NCBI GenBank assembly: GCA_020850315.1
Contig: JADZEY010000045.1
Span: 30,621 to 94,620, forward strand
Origin: Armatimonadota bacterium
GTDB taxonomy: Bacteria; Bacteroidota; Ignavibacteria; OLB7
Direction of reading: 5' to 3'
DNA length: 64,000 nt
Shown: positions 33,135 to 40,777 of the stretch, piece by piece
Numbering within the stretch: the first letter of the stretch is position 1
How the letters are laid out: every line of letters begins with the position of its first letter
Program-made: the position numbers and the translations under genes
The notes under the pieces: generated by a model
The model's input: the letters and a program-made list of their open reading frames with translations, nothing else
Database searches by the model: none
Told to the model about the DNA's origin: nothing

Positions 33135-34070
33135 TTATATTTGTTGCCGTAATCGTTCCGCTTCCTCTCTTACCTTTGAATCCAATTCCATTATCAACGG
33201 TTCCTCTTCGGAAGCACAATCCCAAGCATCGAACATTGCCTTAGTTCTTTGGTAGTTTTTAGGTGTAATTTTTTTGCTTTGCCTTTCTAACTCTAACTCC
33301 CTTCTGTATTTGCTTCTGTTGGAAAGGTATTGCTCCATTGCGAGAATTACCTTTCTTTCTGCTGCCGTTGTTCCTTCTTTAAGCATAGCTACACCCTTGC
33401 CTTTCTGTTGGATTATGGCTTTTATTGTTCCTCTTGCTTTTTCTACGTCGAAATAACTTTCTTCCCATTTGTTGACACTCCATAAATACTCTTCCTCTAA
33501 TCCTAAAGACTTCAATTTTTGAAATGGAAGTTGTTCGCTTAAACGATGAAGAAACCGTTTTTCAATTCTTGAAGCATTGCCAGCATAAGGATAACCGCTT
33601 TCTGCCTTTTTATCGTAAAAGACTAACTTACTTCTACCGTTCCCAAATTCAACCGTTTGTTCATCGTTCACGGTGCTTCTACTGTATCGGGGAAGTGATA
33701 GCAGTTTGGAATTATAATTCCTAACTTCTGAATTGAGTTCAACCGTGCTACCAATATCTAACCGTGATAACGTAGCATCACCTAACGGCAAACCGAAAAA
33801 GTCCGATAACTCTTCAATGGATTCCCTAACTTCTGAAAGTGTTAGAGTTTTGTTGTTGTTACCGCTCTTGAACGTTGCCAAAGAACCCGTAAGCCATAAA
33901 TTTTTTCCGATTGTCGCAACCATATTTCCTACTTTACCACTTTCCCGTATAACTTCCCCGCTGTTGCAGTCTATTGTTTCTTTTGGATTATCTAACAATG
34001 AAGTCAATCGTTTCCGTTCGTTCGGTTCCTCTGTATTGATTGGATAATAAACTTTTATTGTATCGTACAT
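33135..34070 (-). CDS. Phage/plasmid replication initiator, gene II/X (Phage_CRI)-like
   Basis: A 311-residue protein, MYDTIKVYYPINTEEPNERK. The region DATLSRLDIGSTVEL, followed by SKLVFYDKKAESG and RIEKRFLHRL, matches the conserved core of filamentous-phage gene II/X rolling-circle initiators found on phages and plasmids of Bacteroidota. The C-terminus is helical and basic. It would nick the double-strand origin to start rolling-circle replication of the excised circle. The start ATG overlaps the stop of the preceding small gene (TAATG), implying translational coupling. The nucleophilic Tyr cannot be assigned by eye. Confidence 0.75.
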   Translation of the reverse strand: MYDTIKVYYPINTEEPNERKRLTSLLDNPKETIDCNSGEVIRESGKVGNMVATIGKNLWLTGSLATFKSGNNNKTLTLSEVRESIEELSDFFGLPLGDATLSRLDIGSTVELNSEVRNYNSKLLSLPRYSRSTVNDEQTVEFGNGRSKLVFYDKKAESGYPYAGNASRIEKRFLHRLSEQLPFQKLKSLGLEEEYLWSVNKWEESYFDVEKARGTIKAIIQQKGKGVAMLKEGTTAAERKVILAMEQYLSNRSKYRRELELERQSKKITPKNYQRTKAMFDAWDCASEEEPLIMELDSKVREEAERLRQQI

Positions 34071-34306
34071 TATACTTCATCTTCACTCCATAAATCTAAA
34101 TCTTCGGTTTCTTCTTCTGTTGCAGTATCTACAAAGGATGACAGGGGAAAATCTTTTCGGAACTGTTCATATCCTGCTAATTGCTTTTCTACCTTCTCTA
34201 ATCGCTTTTTTAATGGAGTAACTTTTGCTTCAATGATTGCATCTAATTCCCTTCCCGTTACTGTTAGATAGTGGTGAGTTTCCCCTTCGGGATAATGTTT
34301 ATTCAT
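34070..34306 (-). CDS. Small coiled-coil protein of the element, 78 aa
   Basis: MNKHYPEGETHHYLTVTGRE leads into a heptad-like helix (EAKVTPLKKRLEKVEKQLAG) and a strongly acidic tail (ATEEETEDLDLWSEDEV). It overlaps the upstream HTH gene by 4 bp and the rep gene by 1 bp, so the three are translationally coupled. It could be a rep accessory or copy-control protein. Not recognised. Confidence 0.6.
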   Translation of the reverse strand: MNKHYPEGETHHYLTVTGRELDAIIEAKVTPLKKRLEKVEKQLAGYEQFRKDFPLSSFVDTATEEETEDLDLWSEDEV

Positions 34307-34608
34307 CGCCGCCCCCGTGTGCTTTGGCTTTGAAGATTTTCAACCATAGAACGTTCATATAGTACACGGCGACCGATTTTTTTCGGTACTAATACCCCTT
34401 CATTTTCCCATCGCCACAACGTGGGAAGTGTTACTCTTAGCTTGGTTGCCGTTTCTTTTCGCGTGTAATATCGGGGGGATTCCCGTTGTTGTAACTTCGG
34501 TTTTTCTGATTTTTGTTTGTCAAATTCAGCGGCCACCGTTTCCGCTACGGTTTGCTGAATTAACTCTTGTAATTCGCTTCTGTCAATCGAAATGATAATT
34601 CCGTTCAT
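34303..34608 (-). CDS. Helix-turn-helix protein (excisionase/HTH_17-like)
   Basis: A 101-residue protein. The N-terminal 50 residues are helical and charged. Residues about 50-95 are the MerR-like HTH_17 fold: YYTRKETATKLRVTLPTLWR, WENEGVLVPKKIGRRVLYER. Such proteins bind near att sites as excisionases or repress element promoters. It overlaps the downstream gene by 4 bp. The 11-bp tandem repeats (34697-34740) are 90-130 bp upstream and are its likely targets. Confidence 0.85.
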   Translation of the reverse strand: MNGIIISIDRSELQELIQQTVAETVAAEFDKQKSEKPKLQQRESPRYYTRKETATKLRVTLPTLWRWENEGVLVPKKIGRRVLYERSMVENLQSQSTRGRR

Positions 34609-34695
34609 AATGCTTAATAAGGTTATTTTTGCCCGTTCGTTTTCTTACGCTACGAATGCAAAATTAACCCTATTAAACCACCGGAATCAATCGGA

Positions 34696-34740
34696 GTTTT
34701 TACGGAATTTTTACGGGGTTTTTACGGGGTTTTTACGGGG
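34696..34740 (-). repeat. 11-bp iteron-like tandem repeats
   Basis: TTTTTACGGGG occurs three times in perfect tandem (34708-34740), preceded by a diverged GTTTTTACGGA copy. The array lies between the HTH gene and the preceding ORF and reaches into that ORF's last codons (VKTP). It is a possible binding array for the HTH or Rep protein. Confidence 0.75.
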
Positions 34741-35297
34741 TTTATTATTTGCTCAGTTTGTGGTGATAGTTTCGCTTCTTTCTTGACCTTACCAAACCCC
34801 TCACTTGTAAACTCCTTTCCGTCCTTCCATACGAAATAATTAGCCGCGAATTTGTTCGGCTCTGAATTGCTAACGTAGGGAATGATTATGCTTTCCGTGA
34901 AATGCTTCAAGTCTGATTGTCTATAAGGCCAAATGAGTTTTCCCGTTGGTTCATGCACTGCTAATGACTGTAAAAATTCCCTTACTGAATCAAACTTGGA
35001 TTCTTTCGGTAATAAACGGGTTACGTTATTCGGTTCCGGCTTGGCTTTTTTCTCTTCTGTTGGAAACGTTTCCAAAAGCCTTTTCTTTATCTCTCTTACT
35101 TCCCTCAATACTTCATCACTTGCACCCTGTTGAATATAAATGTTCCAAACTTCTAACGCTTGCTCCGGCGAAAGTTTTTCGGTTTTAATTTTTAATTCTT
35201 CAAAGTGTTGTAATTCGCTCCAATAAGAAGGGCGGTTTCTTGCTACATATCGGGCTATCACAAATAATGAATCTTCTTTTGTCATTCTTCCCCCCAT
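34722..35297 (-). CDS. Element-encoded hypothetical protein, 191 aa
   Basis: MGGRMTKEDSLFVIARYVAR begins a mostly helical soluble protein (about 1-85), followed by a mixed domain with ESIIIPYVSNSEPNKFAANY. Its start overlaps the integrase gene by 16 bp, so it is co-translated with it. An alternative start is MTKEDSL (residue 5). The last residues are encoded by the 11-bp repeats. The function is unknown; an integration accessory or cargo role is possible. Confidence 0.6.
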   Translation of the reverse strand: MGGRMTKEDSLFVIARYVARNRPSYWSELQHFEELKIKTEKLSPEQALEVWNIYIQQGASDEVLREVREIKKRLLETFPTEEKKAKPEPNNVTRLLPKESKFDSVREFLQSLAVHEPTGKLIWPYRQSDLKHFTESIIIPYVSNSEPNKFAANYFVWKDGKEFTSEGFGKVKKEAKLSPQTEQIINPVKTP

Positions 35298-36520
35298 GCT
35301 TGCCTAATCTGGCGTAAACTATCTTCACTTGTTGGAACGATATATTGTTGAATTGTTTTCAACGTGTTCCCCGTAATTGCGCAAATTGCTTCTAATGATA
35401 CCTTGTTGGATAGTAGAAGATTCGTGACCGCCGTCCGCTTACCCGTATGACTTGAAACTAATTGCCATTTTGGGATTTTTTCTTCAATACGTTTAGAACC
35501 CGAATAACTTACGACAACTTCCAATTCGTTCATTCCTGCTAACTGGCAAACTTCTTGTATGTACTTGTTGAACTTCTGGTTGCTGATTTTTGGTAACGTA
35601 CCTTCCCAGCGCTCCCAAATATCTTTCGCTCTTGGATGTAACGGGATTCTGATTTCCTTACGGTTCTTTTTCGTCACCAAATGAAAATTATCCCCCTTTC
35701 GATGTTCCGGCTGCAATGCTTGACCGTCACTAAATCGCAATCCCGTATAGCAGTGAAATAAAAAACCGTCCCTTACTCTTGCTAATCGTTCATTGTCGGA
35801 TAGGTCAAGTTCCCACAACTTGGTAAGTTCTTCCCCTGTTAGATATATCTTTTGTGAACTTTCCCCTTTTGGTAGATTCTTTTTTGTAAATCGCTTGTAA
35901 TCAGCATGAACGGGAACCCCTTTTTGTTCCTCACCCCATCGAAGAACCGCTCTTAGATGCTTCATAATTTTTTCTAACGTTGCGTTTTTTACTTGCCGAA
36001 CTTTTAGCAAATAATCCTCAAAACTTTTGAAGAAAGGAAGTGTTAGCGTTTCCCATGTTAGGTTTAGTTTATAGGCTTTGTTGAATGCTTCCAAATGGTT
36101 TTTTATACTACCATACAGAGCAATCGTTGCGGGCGCAAACGTTGCGCTATGGGATTCTCTGTAAAGATCAAAACCTTCCCAAATGGTTATTGGTTTCTCT
36201 TCTGGCTTGCTTGGCTTGGGATTCAATCGCTCCGCTATCCGTTCCCTCAATAGGCTTTTTGTTGGAGCAATTCCATTGTTCACCAATCGGGCGTATTCGT
36301 CTTTTATGGCAGTTTCGATAAACAAAAGTCTATCGTTGACCGATTTTTCAAAACGATAACCCTTCTTTGCACGTTGCTTCTTTTGATCCCATTTGTTCGG
36401 TTCAATGCTTTCCCCACTGCTAAGGCGAATCCTTTCACTATCTACTCCAATCCTTACCGAAACGATTATCACAGTCCTTTCGGCAGTTGGTTTGTCAAGT
36501 TGAAATTTGATCTTTACCAT
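35282..36520 (-). CDS. Tyrosine recombinase / phage integrase
   Basis: A 412-residue integrase of the Bacteroidota tRNA-element type. An arm-binding N-terminus (about 1-85) is followed by a SAM-like core-binding domain (TIWEGFDLYRESHSATFAPA) and a catalytic domain with ArgI in CYTGLRFSDGQAL, the beta-hairpin Lys in KKNRKEIRIPL, SSHTGKRTAVTNLL and the Tyr in TIQQYIVP. In the HxxR box the Arg position is Lys (H-T-G-K), followed by Arg, an uncommon state. It lies directly beside attR with the 18-bp repeat and a GTAAACGTTTCCAA box just upstream of its start, consistent with arm sites overlapping its promoter. Confidence 0.92.
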   Translation of the reverse strand: MVKIKFQLDKPTAERTVIIVSVRIGVDSERIRLSSGESIEPNKWDQKKQRAKKGYRFEKSVNDRLLFIETAIKDEYARLVNNGIAPTKSLLRERIAERLNPKPSKPEEKPITIWEGFDLYRESHSATFAPATIALYGSIKNHLEAFNKAYKLNLTWETLTLPFFKSFEDYLLKVRQVKNATLEKIMKHLRAVLRWGEEQKGVPVHADYKRFTKKNLPKGESSQKIYLTGEELTKLWELDLSDNERLARVRDGFLFHCYTGLRFSDGQALQPEHRKGDNFHLVTKKNRKEIRIPLHPRAKDIWERWEGTLPKISNQKFNKYIQEVCQLAGMNELEVVVSYSGSKRIEEKIPKWQLVSSHTGKRTAVTNLLLSNKVSLEAICAITGNTLKTIQQYIVPTSEDSLRQIRQAWGEE

Positions 36521-36544
36521 GCTACTTCACTGTCTTTTTGTTTT

Positions 36545-36560
36545 GTAAACGTTTCCAATA
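36545..36560 (+). promoter_or_regulatory. GTAAACGTTTCCAA box near the integrase start
   Basis: GTAAACGTTTCCAATA lies 25 bp upstream of the integrase start codon. Related copies lie at 31981, 32939, 33044 and (inside an ORF) 35060. Candidate regulator or integrase binding site. Confidence 0.55.
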
Positions 36561-36569
36561 TCGTTATTT

Positions 36570-36587
36570 GTAACCAAATGTTAAAAA
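36570..36587 (+). repeat. 18-bp arm repeat, right copy
   Basis: GTAACCAAATGTTAAAAA, identical to 31907-31924. It is 155 bp from attR; the left copy is 267 bp from attL. A (CTGT)n microsatellite (about 36602-36620) follows. Confidence 0.6.
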
Positions 36588-36741
36588 TAACTTATCTTAA
36601 TCACTGTCTGTCTGTCTGTCTGATTTACTGCAATATAGTGAACTTTTGCCAAACTCCCTGCAACTACCAAAACAAAGAAAACACGCTTTTCTTTGCAGAT
36701 TCACGGGTTTTCTTATTAGGGAAGATTACAGAGAATGCTAT

Positions 36742-36770
36742 AGGTTCAAGTCCTGCATCGCCCACAAAAA
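36742..36770 (+). repeat. Right attachment site (attR), tRNA-Val 3' remnant
   Basis: The second copy of the 29-bp repeat. It is the displaced 3' end of the host tRNA-Val gene (T-arm and acceptor strand only) and is not a complete tRNA. Confidence 0.9.
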
Positions 36771-36803
36771 GCACCGATTCTACGGTAGAATCGGTGCTTT
36801 TTT
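36771..36803 (+). terminator. Displaced host terminator of tRNA-Val
   Basis: GCACCGATTCTA-cgg-TAGAATCGGTGC is followed by T6, directly after attR. It is a perfect 12-bp stem and the original terminator before insertion. Confidence 0.88.
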
Positions 36804-36907
36804 ATTTTGGTTGTCTGATTGGTAGGAAGTTTTGCACGTTTGCCACGCTGGCTCTGGTGCTGGGACGCGCCGCTTCGTCTGTTTTTTCTTACTCTCCCGT
36901 ATCGCTT

Positions 36908-39900
36908 ATGTCTCTTATTACCTTCATCAACCACGGCATCCTTCCGTTTACCGGAAGAGAGGGGATTGCTGCACGAATAACCGAAGCCGTTGACCGCATC
37001 GCCGAAGCCCCCGGGCTGCACGCAATGCTGATGACCGGCGAAGCTGGCGCGGGGAAAAGCAGGCTGATTGAAGAGGCAATCCGCCGCGCCGAAGAATCTG
37101 GCGTGGCGGTGATCCATGCCAAGCTCTATCCAGAATCCCCCACCGCCATTGCGCCAATGCTGAGCAACGCAATCTGGCGTTACACCATGTCCCACCCCGC
37201 AATCAATGTCAGCACCGACGACACACTCCCTTCGGTCGCTTCGGCATTGCGGCGGTTGGCACGGCTGCGGCGGCTGCTGCTGGTGCTGGAGGATATCCAC
37301 CTGATAACTGGCGAAGGGGTTCCCCAACTTGGGCTGCTGCTGCAAGGGCTCAGCGATGAGCAGATGGTGCTGTTGTGTGCTTCCCGCCCGGTGGAAATCC
37401 CCGTTCGCGGCGTGTTGGAGCCGTACCTTGTTGACGAGCTCCCCCTTCCGCCACTGGATCGCGATAACATCCGGGAATTGTGGATCCAACTGTTCGACGA
37501 TCCCCCCAGCGATACAGTGATAGAGGTGGTGATGGCGGCCACCGCTGGCAATCCGTTGGCAATCCGGTCGGGGCTGCGTGGGGCCCTGAACGCAGGGACA
37601 ATCGCCCGCGACGCACGCGCCGGGGTGTGGCGGGTAAGCAACATCGGCACAACACTGAAAAGCGTTCTGGAGCGTGGCGTGGGATCGCTGACCGAAGGGA
37701 TGGCGGCACACCTGCAACCGGAAGAACGACGCGCCGCCAGCAGCATTGCGGCGTTGGGGGAAGTGGTGGCGCGCGAATCAGCAGCAGCCATGATTGGGGG
37801 GGACCCGCGAACCATTGATATCCTGATGTTCAAAGGGATATTGACGCAACTGGACTCCTTGATCCCTCACCTTTCCGGCAACGCTTCGGCCTCGCCATTG
37901 CTGGCCTTTACTCACTCCTTGCTTCACCGCCGCTTGGCCGATGACCAGCAGGCCGACATGGTGAAATTGGTGGAGGTAATCGCCGCAGGGCTTCCGCTGT
38001 TTTCGGCAACACCGTTCCAAACTATCGCTGCGGCAACGGAGCTTCCCCAGCTTCCCGTTTCCGTTGCACGCGACGCAATCCAGCGCGGGTTGGATATCGC
38101 CCTTGAGCTTGACCAAACCGCTGATTGGCCGCTGGCAATGCAGGTGTGGGATGGCGCGCAGCAGCTGTTCCAACATATCCGGGAGCAGATGGAGCCGGAC
38201 CAGCGGCAAACCCTGAACGCGCTGCTGCTGATCCGCCGTGGGAACCTTCTGCACCGCGACCACAATGCACTAAAGGTGGTGTTAGATGAGCTTCTTGAGC
38301 TGACGGCAACCCCCGCCAGCGACCAGATGTGGTTCTACCGTTTCTCCGCTTTAGTGAATCAACATCTGCAGCACTATCACCGCACCGGAACGCCCCACTT
38401 TGAAGCCCGAGCAGGGATTGAAGCATTGGTGAAAGAACGCCCCCAGCTTCAGTTCACCCAATCCTACGTGGCCTATCTGTGGCAACGGCTCTACATCGGT
38501 TCGCTGGAACACGACTATCCAACGCAGCGTGCAGTGGAGGCGATGATGAATGACCTGATGGAGTCGGAGCAAGCCAACGATGAGTTCCGTGGAATGCTCC
38601 GCAACTCACTCTATCCAATTCTGATTGACCTGTTCGAGACGGAAGCGGAATTGGAGGCCCGGTTGCGGATGCTGCAGGAGCTGGAGCAGATGCCGCACAA
38701 CACCCACTACCCCGATGTGCTTCACTGCAAACTTGTGCTGCTGTTCACCATCGGCAGAATGCACGATGTGGCAGCCACTGCACAGGAAACAATCCACGTT
38801 GCGCGCGAACGTGGATTGCTGCAGAACCTCTATTTCGCGCTCCGGTGTCATGCCACAGCACAGGGGATGGCTCACTTGCCAATGGAACGCCTTGCTGCCG
38901 ATGCCGCCCAGATTGCCAGCACCTTTGCCGAACCCCACACCCAGCTGCAACGGGATCATTTTGCTTACCAGCTTTCCCTTGCTGCAACCGTGCGGGGTGA
39001 GTTCGGTTGGGCCGAACGGTTCGAGCAGGAATACATGAGCGATTGGAAGAAATTCACGCCGCTGCACCGCAGGGTTGTTCACGCCATTCAGCATGGCGAT
39101 GGATTGCCGGAATTGCTGCAAGAAGAGATACCGGAAACCCCACAGAATGGATTGCTGCATCGGCTGATTACGATGGTGGTTCAGCAGAACGCCGCCAATG
39201 CCGCAGTGTTGGCGGAAGAAATCAGGACATCCCTTTCCGAACCGATCCTTACTCTGCCTAGCCTTGTTACCAACCGCGCACTGGTTGCGCTGATTCTTCA
39301 CGCACAACAGTTTGCCCCCCTTCACCCCCTTACCGATTTGCTTGCCCAAGATCTGCCGAACGCCATTGCTGCAGATCTAGCCTGGTGCCAACAACAGAAC
39401 TTGCCGTTGGCAATGGCCGGCGCACTGAAGCAGTTTGAATCGGTGATGCCGAAACGCGAGGCCACACGGTGGCGCGGTGTGCTGCAAGGGATGATGCGCG
39501 ACGCAGCCCAGCATCAACAAGAACCGGAGCAACAGCAGCTGGCATTGAAGATGATTGGGACGATTGAGGTTCACCCCCCGAACAGCGAAGCGGTGAAGCC
39601 GCGTGGCGAACGGCTACGGGTGTTTTTGGGGTTGTTGACGTTGGATGCAATGGTAGAAAAACGGCTAACCCAACGCGAACTCTATCGCCTTGCTGTGCCA
39701 GACATGAGCGACCCCGACGACATCCGCAAATCAGTCAACCTGACGGTGTACCGGCTGCGGGAGCTGATGGGACATCAAGCAATCCTTACCGATGGCGACA
39801 CCCCACGGCTGAACCGTGCAGCCATTCAGGTAGATATTTTGGATGCCTACGACCACCTGCAAAGGGCAACCCGCGCACTATCGGAAGGTGGGTTTGCGCG

Positions 39901-40204
39901 GGCGCAGGAGGCATTGCTGAAGGGGATAGCCATCACCGGCGGCGAAGTAATTTTCCCGACGTTGTTCGAGGAATTTTTCCAAGCCGCACGCCAAGATTAT
40001 GAGAACCGTGTTTGCTCACTTACGATTCGCACCGCACGCAGCCTGATTCGCGAAGGGGATAGCATCCGCGCCGAGGAGCTTCTGGCCCACGCCGTAACCG
40101 CCATGCCCAGCAACCATGAGCTTCGCGAGCTTCTGCACGAAACACTACGCAAACTTGGCCGCAGCATAGAGGCCGAACGGGTGAGGATGGACGCAGGGAA
40201 ATAG
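36908..40204 (+). CDS. STAND-type ATPase regulator with BTAD/SARP-like C-terminus
   Basis: A 1098-residue protein from ATG 36908 (MSLITFINHGILPFTGREGI); the open frame runs further back through the element remnant, which is not coding. An AAA/STAND NTPase comes first: Walker A TGEAGAGKSRL (about residue 43) and Walker B RLLLVLEDIHL. A long TPR-like helical middle follows. From about residue 895 the C-terminus carries an OmpR/SARP-like winged helix (LRVFLGLLTLDAMVEK, DIRKSVNLTVYRLRELMG) and a BTAD-like helical domain. Family members are transcription activators triggered by ligand or ATP. The target is unknown. It is just downstream of the element insertion. Confidence 0.85.
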   Translation: MSLITFINHGILPFTGREGIAARITEAVDRIAEAPGLHAMLMTGEAGAGKSRLIEEAIRRAEESGVAVIHAKLYPESPTAIAPMLSNAIWRYTMSHPAINVSTDDTLPSVASALRRLARLRRLLLVLEDIHLITGEGVPQLGLLLQGLSDEQMVLLCASRPVEIPVRGVLEPYLVDELPLPPLDRDNIRELWIQLFDDPPSDTVIEVVMAATAGNPLAIRSGLRGALNAGTIARDARAGVWRVSNIGTTLKSVLERGVGSLTEGMAAHLQPEERRAASSIAALGEVVARESAAAMIGGDPRTIDILMFKGILTQLDSLIPHLSGNASASPLLAFTHSLLHRRLADDQQADMVKLVEVIAAGLPLFSATPFQTIAAATELPQLPVSVARDAIQRGLDIALELDQTADWPLAMQVWDGAQQLFQHIREQMEPDQRQTLNALLLIRRGNLLHRDHNALKVVLDELLELTATPASDQMWFYRFSALVNQHLQHYHRTGTPHFEARAGIEALVKERPQLQFTQSYVAYLWQRLYIGSLEHDYPTQRAVEAMMNDLMESEQANDEFRGMLRNSLYPILIDLFETEAELEARLRMLQELEQMPHNTHYPDVLHCKLVLLFTIGRMHDVAATAQETIHVARERGLLQNLYFALRCHATAQGMAHLPMERLAADAAQIASTFAEPHTQLQRDHFAYQLSLAATVRGEFGWAERFEQEYMSDWKKFTPLHRRVVHAIQHGDGLPELLQEEIPETPQNGLLHRLITMVVQQNAANAAVLAEEIRTSLSEPILTLPSLVTNRALVALILHAQQFAPLHPLTDLLAQDLPNAIAADLAWCQQQNLPLAMAGALKQFESVMPKREATRWRGVLQGMMRDAAQHQQEPEQQQLALKMIGTIEVHPPNSEAVKPRGERLRVFLGLLTLDAMVEKRLTQRELYRLAVPDMSDPDDIRKSVNLTVYRLRELMGHQAILTDGDTPRLNRAAIQVDILDAYDHLQRATRALSEGGFARAQEALLKGIAITGGEVIFPTLFEEFFQAARQDYENRVCSLTIRTARSLIREGDSIRAEELLAHAVTAMPSNHELRELLHETLRKLGRSIEAERVRMDAGK

Positions 40205-40777
40205 GAGAGGAGGGCTTCAGCGTTCTGGATTGCATGGTCACCACATCGCCATTGCTCCGTCACCGCACCGTCATTGCTCCGCCCCATGTCGGGGTCTTCG
40301 ACGAGGAGTCTTCGACGAAACAATCTCGCGGGACTTCTCCGAATGATATTGAACTCACTGCCCACCGCGAGATGGGCTTGCGCCGCTGCTTCGCGGTGCT
40401 TCCTCGCTTCGCTTCTCGCAATGACCTGAAGAAGGGGATGCCGGATACTCCCTGGCTTTGGCTCCCTCTCCCATCGGGCGAATGGTGATGTTGGTCGCTG
40501 GCCGCGAGCGGTTCACCGCAAGCGGGATCGGGGCCAGCGACCCGAAGATGTTCGACTTCTTGCGGAAGTACTACGGGAACAGCTACCGCGATAGTGCCGA
40601 TTGGTTTGATTTGGCGGTGGCGAAGCCCTACAAGGAAGAACTCCCCTCATTCTCCCCTTGCCTATCTGGCTATAGAATCGGAAGTTCCCGCATGAACCTT
40701 ACAACCAACGATACTGCTGAGAATACCGCTGCACAGTGCAGCACAACCATAACCAACCTCAAACAGGAGGACAGAGC
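40205..40777. other. Spacer with dispersed-repeat-like DNA and a duplicated gene fragment
   Basis: No intact gene. 40250-40440 contains short repeats (GTCTTCGACGA twice, CTTCGCGGTGCTTCCTCGCTTCGCTTC) typical of intergenic repeats dispersed in such genomes. 40484-40619 is a copy of 43140-43275 (see its own entry). Confidence 0.6.
40484..40619 (+). pseudogene. Duplicated 136-bp fragment of the T9SS gene at 42565
   Basis: 136 bp match 43140-43275 with three visible substitutions. In the same frame it encodes AGRERFTASGIGASDPKMFD and KYYGNSYRDSADWFDLAV. The sequence on both sides differs from the parent gene, so this is an isolated partial copy and not expressed as a functional protein. Confidence 0.88.

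Larger units (their letters stand above)
31612..36770. mobile_element. Integrated rolling-circle-type element in the tRNA-Val 3' end (about 5.1 kb)
   Basis: A 29-bp direct repeat (31612-31640 inside and just past the tRNA, and 36742-36770) bounds an AT-rich block unlike the flanking GC-rich DNA. Next to the right repeat lies a tyrosine recombinase. A hypothetical gene, an excisionase-like HTH gene, a small coiled-coil gene, a gene II/X-type replication initiator and a further unknown gene follow, all on the minus strand. There is no relaxase, capsid, Zot or transposase. It is best read as an integrative plasmid or a minimal satellite-like element that replicates by rolling circle after excision; a decayed filamentous phage is a weaker alternative. 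Confidence 0.88.

Noticed and set aside
34722..35297. Antitoxin or restriction protein
   Set aside because: No motif for either was found; left as hypothetical.
36742..36770. Second tRNA-Val gene
   Set aside because: Only the T-arm and the 3' acceptor strand are present; it is the attR remnant, not a full cloverleaf.
31612..36770. Filamentous phage (inovirus) prophage
   Set aside because: The Rep resembles gene II/X, but no Zot ATPase, coat protein or small membrane protein genes are visible; a plasmid-like or satellite element fits better.
36746..37717. Long minus-strand open frame of 323 codons opposite the STAND regulator gene
   Set aside because: The plus strand has clear Walker motifs and codon structure; the minus frame is Cys/His/Gln-rich noise typical of antisense of GC-rich genes.
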